Positions 17,335-26,393 of a stretch of DNA of 64,000 bases are shown one piece after another. Under the pieces are notes generated by a model. The model searched no databases, had not been told where the DNA came from, and was given only the letters and a program-made list of their open reading frames with translations. How positions within the stretch are numbered: the stretch's first letter is position 1; each line of letters opens with the position of its first letter. Origin of the DNA: JANSWY01 sp965228955 (GTDB taxonomy: Bacteria; Bacteroidota; Bacteroidia; Cytophagales; Cyclobacteriaceae); contig OZ245848.1 in assembly GCA_965228955.1 (NCBI GenBank), positions 5,642,001 through 5,706,000 on the forward strand, in the 5' to 3' direction. The translations under genes were made by a program, and so were the position numbers.

Positions 17335-17991
17335 ATGAAATTTATTTATAGCGTAATTACCCTACTTACATTCTCACTTTCCGGATATTCTCAAAATGGT
17401 ATTTATGTAAAATACGAAACGGAATTATCAGGCGAAGGTGAAAATGCTGAGATGATGGCAATGATGATGAACGGATCCACAATGGAAATTGCTTCCAGTG
17501 AAGAACGTACATGGGTAGAGACTAAAATGGGAACCATGATGACCCTGACTTTAGAAATGGATACGAAATCAAAAGATATCACCATGTTGATGACGGGCCT
17601 TGCAGGAAACATGGCATTCCAGGGTAATGAAGACGAACTAAATCAAGAAGAAACTGAGCCAGATGCTTCTGTGAAGTTCTATGACGAGACAAAAATTATC
17701 TTAGGGTATAAATGTAAAAAAGCAACTGCTATTGATGCAAACGGAAATATTGCAACTCACTGGTATACAGAAAAAATAAAACGTCCGGAAGGTGTAAATC
17801 AGATGTCGGAGCAAATCCCTGGTATAAGTTTACAATTTGAAATGGAAGTACAAGACGGGTTGACAATAATCTACACTGCTGTTGAAGCTGATAAAAAGGT
17901 CAATATGGACGATTATTCTTTACAAATTCCAGCAGGGGTTGAAGTCAAAAGTTTGGCTGAAATGGCGCAAATGGGAATGGGAGGAAAATAA
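17335..17991 (+). CDS. Secreted DUF4412-like protein
   Basis: A 218-residue protein with a signal peptide (to SGYSQ, about residue 19). The pattern VKYETELSG...ETKIILGYKCKKA and a C-terminal LQIPAGVEVKSL matches DUF4412-type periplasmic proteins of Bacteroidota. It is rich in methionine (MMAMMMNG near residue 40, MGTMMTL, MAQMGMGG at the end), a feature sometimes linked to copper binding or oxidant scavenging, but that role is speculative here. It is followed 30 bases later by the zinc-ribbon protein gene, possibly in one transcript. Confidence 0.72.
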   Translation: MKFIYSVITLLTFSLSGYSQNGIYVKYETELSGEGENAEMMAMMMNGSTMEIASSEERTWVETKMGTMMTLTLEMDTKSKDITMLMTGLAGNMAFQGNEDELNQEETEPDASVKFYDETKIILGYKCKKATAIDANGNIATHWYTEKIKRPEGVNQMSEQIPGISLQFEMEVQDGLTIIYTAVEADKKVNMDDYSLQIPAGVEVKSLAEMAQMGMGGK

Positions 17992-18021
17992 AAGCTCGTT
18001 ATATTTATTAACCATCAGATT

Positions 18022-18324
18022 ATGAAAATTGAAATAGCATGTCCAAAATGTGACTGGGAACCAGATGGTGGACCATACTGGCAATGTAGCTGTGGGCATT
18101 TATGGAACACTTTTGAAACTGCAGGGAAATGTCCAAGTTGTGGCAAAAGGTGGGAAGACACTCAATGTCCTGGTCCAGGCCACCCGGGAGGTTGTGGGGC
18201 ATGGTCGAAACATATTGACTGGTATAGAAATTTAGATGATCAGATAAGGAAAGAAATTGAAAAGATTCTTAAGCGTCAACCAGTTACAATCCAAAGCTCG
18301 AACTCTGAAAACACTACAAACTAG
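18022..18324 (+). CDS. Small multi-cysteine zinc-ribbon protein
   Basis: A 100-residue cytosolic protein with cysteines C7-P-K-C10, C22-S-C24, C37-P-S-C40 and C49/C58, plus H26 and H54, enough for two zinc sites. The N-terminal 60 residues are ribbon-like; the C-terminal part (DDQIRKEIEKILKRQ) is a helix with a Ser/Thr-rich tail. I do not recognise a named family. It could bind nucleic acid or another protein. The gene follows the DUF4412 gene closely. Confidence 0.65.
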   Translation: MKIEIACPKCDWEPDGGPYWQCSCGHLWNTFETAGKCPSCGKRWEDTQCPGPGHPGGCGAWSKHIDWYRNLDDQIRKEIEKILKRQPVTIQSSNSENTTN

Positions 18325-18383
18325 AAGTTGCTAAATTCTGGCCTATCCTTCAAAAAGCGCCATATTTTTCGTAAATTCTAAAT

Positions 18384-19538
18384 ATGAAGCTCGGTTCATT
18401 ATCACATTGTGTATTCATTCTACTGATCTCGCTGCTGAGCTCGTGCAAAGATGATGAGGCTTCACTTTCCAAATACAACGTATCAGAGCTGCAATTGCGA
18501 TATCTAGAACAAAATGAGGATGCCATAATTATTACAGATTGGTTTGCCCTGGAAAACAGTGTTTATTATTTGGCAAGCATTCCCAGAAACTATTACCTCT
18601 ATGCTGATTACGAAATCCGCAAGGTTAATGAAGAGGAAGATCAGCTCATTTTAAAATCTGATTCGAATGGTATGTTTGATTTGGATCTGTGGTCAAATGA
18701 ATATTTTGCTTTCAGCTCAATTTCATCTGATGAAAACACAAGCACCATCACAGAAGTTGATTTAGCCACCAACGAAATCTTTAATTCGATTGAAGTAGAT
18801 CACGCAATACAGGAAGTTCGATATTCCGGGCCGGAAGAGTTTGTTTACAGCGCCATTGAATATTTTGAATTCGGACAACCTTCCCAATACAGTGTGAGTA
18901 GTTTTAACCAAACCACTGGCCCGAGAAGAATTACCAGTCAAGTTTTTGTGGATTTGCATATTGATAAAGAATTAATCCTTTGCACTACGCCTCTTTCAGG
19001 AGATCAACCTAAGGCAGGACTTTGGGTGCTGGATTATAATGGGAATGAAGTAATGAGCTATGTAAAGGAAAATGACTTCAGTCCGGAAGAATATCAATTT
19101 CAAGTAATTTCATTTTCCCCTTCAGGAGAACAGGTTTTAGCCGTAGAAGTACAAGGTGAAAACTCTGGTACAAGTGAGGTTACAAGAACATATTCAATCT
19201 TTCTATTTGATATATCATCAGGAGAAAAATCCGTCTTCTACACCAAAACCTCCAGCAATGCATATTTTGATATTCGGCCTCACCTTTTTACACCTGACGG
19301 AAGTAGAATACTTGTGAACTACGCCTTTTCCGAAAAGGAACGAGGGATAGGCTTTATGGATAGTTCTGGTGATATCGAAACCCTTGGCATTTTGTCAGAT
19401 TATCCCGGCGCTAATCCTATTGGGTTTCTCACTAATGATGAAACTCAAATTCTCCTTTGGGAGAACCTGGAACAGAGTATTTATGAGTTCGGTCCTTTGC
19501 GTCAAGATGGCAGATTGCTTTTGGCTAAGAAAAAATAG
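18384..19538 (+). CDS. Beta-propeller-like lipoprotein
   Basis: A 384-residue protein with lipobox LSSC (Cys at about residue 21) followed by an acidic linker. The rest consists of repeated beta-rich stretches with WD40/TolB-like features (for example ISFSPSGEQVLAVEVQG and HLFTPDGSRILVNY), so it is probably a beta-propeller on the envelope. No catalytic motif seen and no family name is certain. It stands as a single gene facing the convergent gene at 19688. Confidence 0.65.
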   Translation: MKLGSLSHCVFILLISLLSSCKDDEASLSKYNVSELQLRYLEQNEDAIIITDWFALENSVYYLASIPRNYYLYADYEIRKVNEEEDQLILKSDSNGMFDLDLWSNEYFAFSSISSDENTSTITEVDLATNEIFNSIEVDHAIQEVRYSGPEEFVYSAIEYFEFGQPSQYSVSSFNQTTGPRRITSQVFVDLHIDKELILCTTPLSGDQPKAGLWVLDYNGNEVMSYVKENDFSPEEYQFQVISFSPSGEQVLAVEVQGENSGTSEVTRTYSIFLFDISSGEKSVFYTKTSSNAYFDIRPHLFTPDGSRILVNYAFSEKERGIGFMDSSGDIETLGILSDYPGANPIGFLTNDETQILLWENLEQSIYEFGPLRQDGRLLLAKKK

Positions 19539-19552
19539 GCTGGGGTAAATGC

Positions 19553-19606
19553 AACCACTGCAGAAACACACATAACCACTGCGGAAACACATATGACCAG
19601 TCATAT
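19553..19606. repeat. 21-bp tandem repeat followed by a palindrome
   Basis: AACCACTGC(A/G)GAAACACA(C/T)AT occurs twice head to tail (19553-19573 and 19574-19594, two differences). Overlapping its end is ATATGAC-CA-GTCATAT (19591-19606), a perfect 7-bp inverted repeat. The region lies between convergent genes. Confidence 0.55.
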
Positions 19607-19687
19607 ATGAATCTGTAACGGTGATTTATCTTTTTGCAATGGTCATGAATGAATATGTAGCTTGTTTACCGCTCTAATTAGCGGCAA

Positions 19688-20218
19688 TCATTCCGCCATA
19701 TATAAATAATGTAAGTGATCTCCTACTTTATATACCAATTCATCCATTTGGTTTAGATAACCACTCATTTTAGTTTCCAGAACCACAACCTGTGCATTGT
19801 AGGTATCAGAGCCTTTGCCCTTCTTAAGTTTCTTTTTGTTTTTCTCTATCTCATTGCGAAACTCGCAGGTCTCTTCCATGTGTTGGATAAAAGCTTCTTT
19901 GCTGTATTCCGTTTCAAGTTTCAAAATATCCTTGTAAGTATTGGCTTGTTCTGCAGTTAAAGAGGAAACGGGATCATTTATTCTGTCCAGTATCAAAGAA
20001 TCATACTGGTGCACCTCCACAATTAGATTATTCACACTTTCTCTGAATTCTTCACTTCGGCAATAAGAATTAATACTTTCATATTTCTTCATTGCCGTTG
20101 ACTGGACCAGCCATTTCTCTGTTAGTTCATCATATTCCTGTTCAATCGTCTCATCAATTTGAGCCATCGCAGACATACTGAAAAGCACTAAAACTGCAGC
20201 TGTAAATATCTTTTTCAT
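19688..20218 (-). CDS. Secreted helical protein, unknown
   Basis: ATG at 20218 (MKKIFTAAVL) starts a signal peptide ending AMAQ; the in-frame upstream start is rejected because it would delay the signal. The 176-residue product is almost entirely alpha-helical and charged (EKNKKKLKKGKG near the middle), with two cysteines. No family recognised; it is probably periplasmic. It is a single gene divergent from the AraC regulator at 20477. Confidence 0.62.
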   Translation of the reverse strand: MKKIFTAAVLVLFSMSAMAQIDETIEQEYDELTEKWLVQSTAMKKYESINSYCRSEEFRESVNNLIVEVHQYDSLILDRINDPVSSLTAEQANTYKDILKLETEYSKEAFIQHMEETCEFRNEIEKNKKKLKKGKGSDTYNAQVVVLETKMSGYLNQMDELVYKVGDHLHYLYMAE

Positions 20219-20476
20219 AACTTTTTGAATTGCATTGTATTTTGTCATCCCGGATAAAGAACAATGCCGGACCTGAAAAGGATTAGGTTTGATGTATAAA
20301 ATTTCATTTAATTAAATAATGGTATGTATTTAAATAGTTTTATGTTTTGAGCCCAAGACTTGTGATTAAGTAACCAGGTCCCAGGAATCAATTTTGAAAG
20401 GGTATTTTCTGTATCTCGATTAGAGAAGTATTTAATCCCTAAATACTTATTAAATTAAGCTTCATTATTACGGTTG

Positions 20477-21439
20477 ATGACAATGAGGATTGAGTTTAAT
20501 CTTACCTCCCCAGATATTTTTCATAAAGCTTTGAATCAAGACATACCTTCTATAATAAAAGGTAATCAACTAATCATTGATAAATCCTTTGGAGAGGGTG
20601 GAATGAAATACCTTGAGTTACAACATGGCCTTTATGTAAATCAAATTGATGCAAAAGTAAATTCACCACTCACTTTACACCGGTTACCAAAGAATAAGAA
20701 CGATTATTTTATTCTTAATTTCCATTTATCGTCCTCTGATATTCGTCAGGATATTGGTGGTAAAATTTACAAGTTGGGTTTTGAAAATATTAATGTCTTG
20801 CTTTCCTCCGCATGTGCAGAAGCCAAATTAGAGATTCCTGCAAGTGTACCAATAAAACTATTTAACATTGGCTTTACCATTGATTGGCTGGAAGAAAACA
20901 TTCTATCCTTTAAAACTGAAGAATTCTTTTCACTCTTCAGGTCAAATAAATCAATCTACCTATTTGAAACCATTGATTACCAATACAAGAAAAAACTGTT
21001 GTTGACTGATTTTGAAAACAAAAGTAAACTCTCAATCATGTCAGGGACCATGCAATTGTTAGATTATTTCTTTCAAAAAGTTTCCGCAAGAAATGTTGAG
21101 GCCAATAGCCATCAAAACATCGATCTCACAGAGTTTGCCACCATGCAACGAATAAGGGAAGAAATAGATAACTGCGTTAGTAGTACGATTTCGGTAGAAA
21201 AATTATCCAAAATGGCAGGAATGAGTTTATCAAAATTCAAACTCCTTTTCAAACAAATCTTTGGGACCACACCATACCAGTACTACCTAACTAATCGTAT
21301 GGAGCGAGCTATGGAATTATTGGAATCCAAAAAGTACTCTGTTTCTGAAGTTGGGTACATTATAGGTTACTCCAATCTAAGTCAATTTACAAAAGCATTT
21401 CACAAACACTTTGGAATACTTCCGAGCGACATCAAATAA
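20477..21439 (+). CDS. AraC-family transcriptional regulator
   Basis: About 320 residues. The C-terminal 100 residues hold the AraC DNA-binding domain with VEKLSKMAGMSLSKFKLLFKQ-type first helix pair and the second motif SVSEVGYIIGYSNLSQFTKAFHKHFG. The N-terminal 200 residues are a divergent sensor region without a recognised cupin signature. ATG 20477 or ATG 20483 are equally likely starts. It precedes an outer membrane beta-barrel gene by 80 bases in the same direction, a probable target. Confidence 0.88.
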   Translation: MTMRIEFNLTSPDIFHKALNQDIPSIIKGNQLIIDKSFGEGGMKYLELQHGLYVNQIDAKVNSPLTLHRLPKNKNDYFILNFHLSSSDIRQDIGGKIYKLGFENINVLLSSACAEAKLEIPASVPIKLFNIGFTIDWLEENILSFKTEEFFSLFRSNKSIYLFETIDYQYKKKLLLTDFENKSKLSIMSGTMQLLDYFFQKVSARNVEANSHQNIDLTEFATMQRIREEIDNCVSSTISVEKLSKMAGMSLSKFKLLFKQIFGTTPYQYYLTNRMERAMELLESKKYSVSEVGYIIGYSNLSQFTKAFHKHFGILPSDIK

Positions 21440-21519
21440 CTTTTAGGAGCAATGATTTGACTTTTGCAGGTAGTTCATTCTGGAATGGCGCGATAGGTTT
21501 GTTTCAAAAACTAAGAATC

Positions 21520-22287
21520 ATGACAAATAGACTTATCCAATTCACTTCTTTTCTTCTTTTATGTCTCAATTTCCACGCTAATAACTGCTTCTCCCAAGAA
21601 GGATTCTACACGGGACTTAGCTGGAACACATATTTTGTGAAAGACCAGGTCAGCAGTGCTGATAATACCTACCAGTTTACTTATTCAAACTCTGCAAATA
21701 ACAATGGATTTTTGACTCAATCACTTGGCGATTTTGGTGTTGGCCTTCAGTTTGGTGTTCGTAAAAACCTAAATCTGCACTCAGGTAGGAATTTATTTAC
21801 AGTTGATGCACAGTATTATTACAATTATCAAAACGTAGAACTGCAAAGTAACCTGGCTGATTTCGAGATCAAAACAAAGGCCAATTACAACCATGGTTTT
21901 CGTGTTGCATTAGGACATCATTTCGGTAAAATTCATCCATACTTGATTGTTCAGGGGTTTTATCAAAATATCAACATAAGAAACACTGCAATAAATAACG
22001 GTGGAATTATATATGATGTAGATGATGATGGTACAATACTAAGCAGTACTTTAGATGACGATGGTGGCTCCTTTACAAATGAGGTTTTTAGCTTTCTGGG
22101 AGGTTTTGGTTTGGAAATTCCTTTAGACAAAAAGTTTACCCTAAACATGGAGTATATTCCAATGAAACTGGTAGAATTCGGATTACAAGAGGAATCAAAC
22201 CCTGATGACTATTTTGTTCACAATCTAACGGTAAATCAGTTGCAAGTTGGAGTGAGGTATTATTTTGCCAACATACTTAATTTTTAA
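21520..22287 (+). CDS. Outer membrane beta-barrel protein
   Basis: ATG at 21520 gives a signal peptide ending in NNCFSQ. The 255-residue product shows alternating hydrophobic strands, N-terminal GFYTGLSWNTYF and a C-terminal strand LQVGVRYYF, typical of small OmpA-like or PorT-like beta-barrels. An acidic loop DVDDDGTIL...LDDDGGS around residues 165-185 may bind calcium. It lies between two AraC regulators and is probably controlled by one of them. Ligand or transport function unknown. Confidence 0.72.
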   Translation: MTNRLIQFTSFLLLCLNFHANNCFSQEGFYTGLSWNTYFVKDQVSSADNTYQFTYSNSANNNGFLTQSLGDFGVGLQFGVRKNLNLHSGRNLFTVDAQYYYNYQNVELQSNLADFEIKTKANYNHGFRVALGHHFGKIHPYLIVQGFYQNINIRNTAINNGGIIYDVDDDGTILSSTLDDDGGSFTNEVFSFLGGFGLEIPLDKKFTLNMEYIPMKLVEFGLQEESNPDDYFVHNLTVNQLQVGVRYYFANILNF

Positions 22288-22403
22288 TACTAAAGGATAT
22301 TCCCTCAACCCCTGAAGCAATCTGCTTATTGTTGGCTTTGCCTACAAAGTAATGATTCCTGAGATTTTCCAATTAAATTAGTAGGGTCTAATTATTCTAT
22401 CAA

Positions 22404-23447
22404 TTGAACGGAATTCCTCAAAATATCTATTTCGTATCGGCCATTTTGGGGCTTTTGATTAGCCTGGCTTTAATTTCACATGTCTTCAGCTCAAGGAAAG
22501 CAAACTTCTTTATGGGGTTGGTGGTCCTGGTTTTATCGATAGAACTAGTCTTTTCCTATGCTTCCAAAATAGGATACAACAATACTCAAGGAGCTTTTCC
22601 AATTTGGGTGCTTTTGAACTATCAAATCCTGGCTCCTTCCATATGGTTGTTTATCAAATACAATACTGATGATAACTTCTCATTTCAAAAATGGCATTTA
22701 TTGCTTTATCTGCCTGCTGTTTTAGAGTCGGGAATTCAGATTTATGTGTTGCAAAACTCTGTTGTAATAGAGTCATTTCTTTGGGAAGCATTCACAGAAT
22801 ATTTGCCGATGGTGGCTTTCATAGCAGCAATAGCTTACTTCTGGTATTCATACTTCAAACTAAATCAAAGCAAAGCTTTCAAATCTGAGAGAAAGATCTG
22901 GCTTACACAGGTTAGGTTGTTATTACTGATGTCTTCACTAACATTGGTTGGCGTATTCTGGTTGGTTTTCTCTTTTATTGGATGGGCACATTTTAGCTAT
23001 ATTGAAATTGCTTTGATGGTTCTGGTTTTTGGAATGGCTTTCCTGATGTTTCTGGAAACTCAAACTTTTCCAACAGTTGTCAAAGTGGATAAAAACACTG
23101 AGTTTCCTCACTATGATGACAAGCAACAGCTGGAGCGACTCACCCAAACATTAAGTGAAAACAAGCCCTACTTAAAACCTAATCTTCCACTCAAAGAGTT
23201 ATCAGCAGAACTAGCCTTGCCTTATCGCTATGTTTCTTATTTGATCAACCATTATCACAATAAGAATTATAAGGAGTTCATCAATGAGTACAGAATTGAT
23301 ACATTTCTGACCAAGGCTAAATCGGGTCAAGAGGATCATAAGACCCTGTTGGCGCTTGCAATGGAATCTGGTTTTAGCTCAAAGTCAACCTTCAATCAGG
23401 TTTTTAAAAATCATTTGGGCAAGACACCATCGGAGTATCTCAACTAA
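22404..23447 (+). CDS. Membrane-bound AraC-family regulator
   Basis: A 347-residue protein with about seven membrane segments in the first 220 residues and a cytosolic AraC domain at 245-347 (LKELSAELALPYRYVSYLIN, then LALAMESGFSSKSTFNQVFK and LGKTPSEYL). This architecture is common in Bacteroidota and allows direct signal transfer from membrane to DNA. No ATG is present near the start; TTG at 22404 is used. The metallopeptidase-like gene lies 120 bases downstream and is a probable target. Confidence 0.85.
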   Translation: MNGIPQNIYFVSAILGLLISLALISHVFSSRKANFFMGLVVLVLSIELVFSYASKIGYNNTQGAFPIWVLLNYQILAPSIWLFIKYNTDDNFSFQKWHLLLYLPAVLESGIQIYVLQNSVVIESFLWEAFTEYLPMVAFIAAIAYFWYSYFKLNQSKAFKSERKIWLTQVRLLLLMSSLTLVGVFWLVFSFIGWAHFSYIEIALMVLVFGMAFLMFLETQTFPTVVKVDKNTEFPHYDDKQQLERLTQTLSENKPYLKPNLPLKELSAELALPYRYVSYLINHYHNKNYKEFINEYRIDTFLTKAKSGQEDHKTLLALAMESGFSSKSTFNQVFKNHLGKTPSEYLN

Positions 23448-23567
23448 TTATTTCTTACTTTTTAGTATAAAATCATGTTTTTGGAGGTCCAGAAACGCGT
23501 TTTCAAGCGATTTCGGCTATTGGATAATGTCTATTTGACCCTGAAACTCACGAAAAATTCAAAAGAC

Positions 23568-25454
23568 ATGAAAAAATTAATGACATCCGTATTACTTCTG
23601 ATTCTTTGCCTACCGGCATTCTCTCAATCCAAGATCGAAGTAAAATTCAACGAAAACCTGGAGCTCCTGGGCATGGCTTACACTATAGTCTATGAAAACC
23701 CAAACAATGATCGTTTCGACAATACCGATCCAAACTGGGAATATGGTAAGTGGCTAACTGCTAACTATGGAAACTACGGGGAAAGCAAAACACTTCAGGA
23801 AATACTCCCTAAAATTGAACACCTCTGGATCAACGATTTTATGGGACTCTTGACGAGTGTAGACCCTTTCCCAAATGCTAACTTGGACAAAAGCAATTTC
23901 TCCAACTTTGAGATTCTTTCACCTTCTGGAGACGCTGAGGAAGGAAAGGAAATAGCAGAGGCCTTTCTAAAAGGAATGAACAAGTTTCACAAAGAAGTGA
24001 AATTTGATGAATATCTCACAAAGCAGAAAGAATACTATGACGCGGCTTTCAAAAGTGTAAAAGTGACGGCATATCAAGGAGACCTACTCAAGTCGCTCAG
24101 CACATTATACAAAGGTACTTTTGAAACATCCTCTGTACTGGTTTCTTTGACTTTACCTGGAGGAATGGGGTTTGCTCACACAGATGGTTCAGATAAATCT
24201 GTTTTGTTAATCACCAGTCAGTCTCAACAAAACCTGAAAGAATACAACCTGGGCTTTCAGGATACAAAGGCCATAAGAGGTTTGCTCATTCACGAATTTG
24301 GCCACAACTATATTCATGAAGCCTTTGGAAAAATCCCTACAGAACTATTTCAGGAAACTGAATACCTGAATGAGCCAATTGCTGATAAAATGATTACCCA
24401 GAACTACACAAACTGGAAAACAGTATTAAATGAGCACTTCACAAGGGCATCAGAGGTAATGTCAGCAAGAATTGCCAGAGATACACAGTTGGAGCAAGAA
24501 TTATTAGACTATCATATCAATGAAAGGTCATTTATTTTTCTACCAACTATTCTGAAGCATATTGATCAGGCTTACAACAATCAATCTGATATGGGAACTG
24601 CGTTTATTAACGCTATTAAAGCATTGAAAGCAGGACCATCTCAAGAGACTCAACAACAGGTCAAGCAACTTAAAGGAATTGTGACAACCGTGAAAGGTGA
24701 CGAACCGCTTCCATTTGTACACATTGGAATACCTGGTAAAAACCGAGGTGTAATCTCAACAATTGACGGAACATTCGAAATCAACCTGGAGAATGTAGAG
24801 CTAACAGATAGTCTGGTTTTCTCAACAATCGGATTTCAAAGGAAAGCCTATTTGATCAGTGAAATTTATACTGACTATTTAAATGTAAAGCTTGATGAAG
24901 AAGTATTCGTTCTGGAAGAAGTGAAGGTAACCGGTAAGGCTAGTAAAGAAGTGATAAAAATAGGGAGAGCAAAACCAAGCAAAACTACCAGAGGTCAGAA
25001 TGGACTGGTAGATTATGGATTTGGTGGTGAGTATGGTATCCGAGTGAATAATCCTGCAAATGGTTATTTGGTTCAGGATATCAAATTTCATATGCGATTT
25101 AACTCTACCGACAGCATACTTTTCAGAATCAATATTTACGATATCAAGGATAGTTTGCCAAACAATTCCATTCTGAAAAAAGACATATTCCTAACCAGCA
25201 AAAAGGGTAAAAAATGGATTGTCTCGGGGAATCTCGCTGACCGTAAATTGATTATTGATCAGGATATTATTGTGACTTATGAGGTAGTAAGAATATACTA
25301 CAGCAAAAAAGGACAGAATAACATTTTCTTCACTTATGGCAGTGGTTATGAAGAAGGAGGAATGTTTGTAAGAAACTCTAGTCTGGACAAGTGGGTGGCC
25401 GCAGCGCCGGATGCTTTTCCAATCACCCTGTATATCAATGGGCGAATTTACTAG
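23568..25454 (+). CDS. Secreted DUF4932 metallopeptidase-like protein fused to a carboxypeptidase-regulatory-like domain
   Basis: ATG 23568 starts a signal peptide ending PAFSQ; the longer upstream reading is rejected. The first 360 residues match a DUF4932-like domain with a zinc-peptidase motif HEFGHNY (about residue 241) and a second downstream glutamate region (ETEYLNEPIADKM). From about 365 to 450 lies a CarboxypepD_reg-like beta-sandwich (GIVTTVKGDEPLPFVHIGIPG, DGTFEINL, STIGFQRK), normally found at the front of TonB-dependent receptors. The last 180 residues are a further beta-rich domain. The combination is unusual. It is probably periplasmic or surface exposed and may process proteins or peptidoglycan peptides. 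Confidence 0.78.
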   Translation: MKKLMTSVLLLILCLPAFSQSKIEVKFNENLELLGMAYTIVYENPNNDRFDNTDPNWEYGKWLTANYGNYGESKTLQEILPKIEHLWINDFMGLLTSVDPFPNANLDKSNFSNFEILSPSGDAEEGKEIAEAFLKGMNKFHKEVKFDEYLTKQKEYYDAAFKSVKVTAYQGDLLKSLSTLYKGTFETSSVLVSLTLPGGMGFAHTDGSDKSVLLITSQSQQNLKEYNLGFQDTKAIRGLLIHEFGHNYIHEAFGKIPTELFQETEYLNEPIADKMITQNYTNWKTVLNEHFTRASEVMSARIARDTQLEQELLDYHINERSFIFLPTILKHIDQAYNNQSDMGTAFINAIKALKAGPSQETQQQVKQLKGIVTTVKGDEPLPFVHIGIPGKNRGVISTIDGTFEINLENVELTDSLVFSTIGFQRKAYLISEIYTDYLNVKLDEEVFVLEEVKVTGKASKEVIKIGRAKPSKTTRGQNGLVDYGFGGEYGIRVNNPANGYLVQDIKFHMRFNSTDSILFRINIYDIKDSLPNNSILKKDIFLTSKKGKKWIVSGNLADRKLIIDQDIIVTYEVVRIYYSKKGQNNIFFTYGSGYEEGGMFVRNSSLDKWVAAAPDAFPITLYINGRIY

Positions 25455-25468
25455 TGGGTTTCAAACTA

Positions 25469-25496
25469 AGAAGGCACTGAGAGATCAGTGCCTTCT
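25469..25496. terminator. Strong hairpin between convergent genes
   Basis: AGAAGGCACTGA and TCAGTGCCTTCT form a perfect 12-bp stem with GAGA tetraloop. The following bases are only moderately T-rich, but position between two convergent stops supports termination in both directions. Confidence 0.75.
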
Positions 25497-25519
25497 ATAT
25501 ACCACAATACTTGCTTGTT

Positions 25520-26263
25520 TTATAAAGGAGTTACTTCTCCTGTTGTAATATCTATTGAAAACTGTGTATCGTTTACTGTTACTATTGCAACGCCTCCTCC
25601 CATAAATTCTACAGAAGCTGTAAATTGATACGATCCTCCATTGCTACTTGTTCCTGTTGAATTTAAAGTAGCTGAACCACTTTCAATTTGTCGGGTTGCC
25701 TTGTTCACCATCACATCAGTCATAGTAACGTTGGTAGAACCTTCAAATGTATTTTGATTCCTTTGTTTTTGAATTAATGAGCCGGTAGTTACAAAAGTCC
25801 CATCAACATCATAAGCAGTTCCTAAAATCAGATTACCTGCTGTTAAATTCCCCTCAGAAGCGCTTGAAGTCATTACTCTAGGGCCCTCATATTCCACCTG
25901 ACTTGTGAAATCTAATGATAACTCTGACGGAATGTTGTTGCTACAAATAAATGAATAACCATAGGTGCCCGAGAAATCAAATGTTACATTCGCGCCCTCA
26001 TAATTATATACAATTGTTGTATCATATCCTGTATCACATACCGCGATTCGTCCGTCCTCTGCTGACCTGGAATCTAGATCCTGGTAAAGAATATCCACAT
26101 CTCTTGTGATTCCATCAATGTCAGAAGATATAATTGATGCTGATTGTTCTGCAGCTTCTTCATTTGATAGTCCTGTATCTACATCTCCATCATCATTTTT
26201 GCATGAGAAGAATAGGCTGGTTACAAGACAAATGGCTAGGGTGGTTTTTACTGTTAATTTCAT
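25520..26263 (-). CDS. Lipoprotein of unknown function
   Basis: A 247-residue protein with a lipobox (FFSC, Cys at about 21) and an acidic tether DDGDVDTG. The mature part is Ser/Thr/Gly-rich beta structure, resembling Bacteroidota surface lipoproteins with two beta-sandwich halves (a DFSGTYGYSFIC region and a C-terminal GSYQFTASVEF region). No family recognised. It is a single gene, divergent from the M1 peptidase. Confidence 0.65.
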   Translation of the reverse strand: MKLTVKTTLAICLVTSLFFSCKNDDGDVDTGLSNEEAAEQSASIISSDIDGITRDVDILYQDLDSRSAEDGRIAVCDTGYDTTIVYNYEGANVTFDFSGTYGYSFICSNNIPSELSLDFTSQVEYEGPRVMTSSASEGNLTAGNLILGTAYDVDGTFVTTGSLIQKQRNQNTFEGSTNVTMTDVMVNKATRQIESGSATLNSTGTSSNGGSYQFTASVEFMGGGVAIVTVNDTQFSIDITTGEVTPL

Positions 26264-26360
26264 TTTTACTGGTGTTTGTTCTTCGTTTTTTCGGACCTAA
26301 GACAATGTGCTTATGTAAAGGTTTAATCGATAATTATATTTTTTTTCAAATCTTAGGTTC

Positions 26361-26368
26361 TATCTTCG
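26361..26368 (+). promoter_or_regulatory. Candidate -7 box of the M1 peptidase gene
   Basis: TATCTTCG fits the Bacteroidota TAnnTTTG element in seven of eight positions, 25 bases before the ATG, with a T-rich upstream region. Confidence 0.4.
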
Positions 26369-26393
26369 GCAATAGGTCTCATAAAAACTCAAC

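Noticed and set aside
19553..19594. Possible CRISPR remnant
   Set aside because: Only two 21-bp units placed directly head to tail without spacer; better explained as a tandem duplication.
20218..20248. Upstream in-frame start of the helical secreted protein
   Set aside because: It would place ten residues before the MKKIFTAAVL signal peptide; the internal ATG gives a normal signal.
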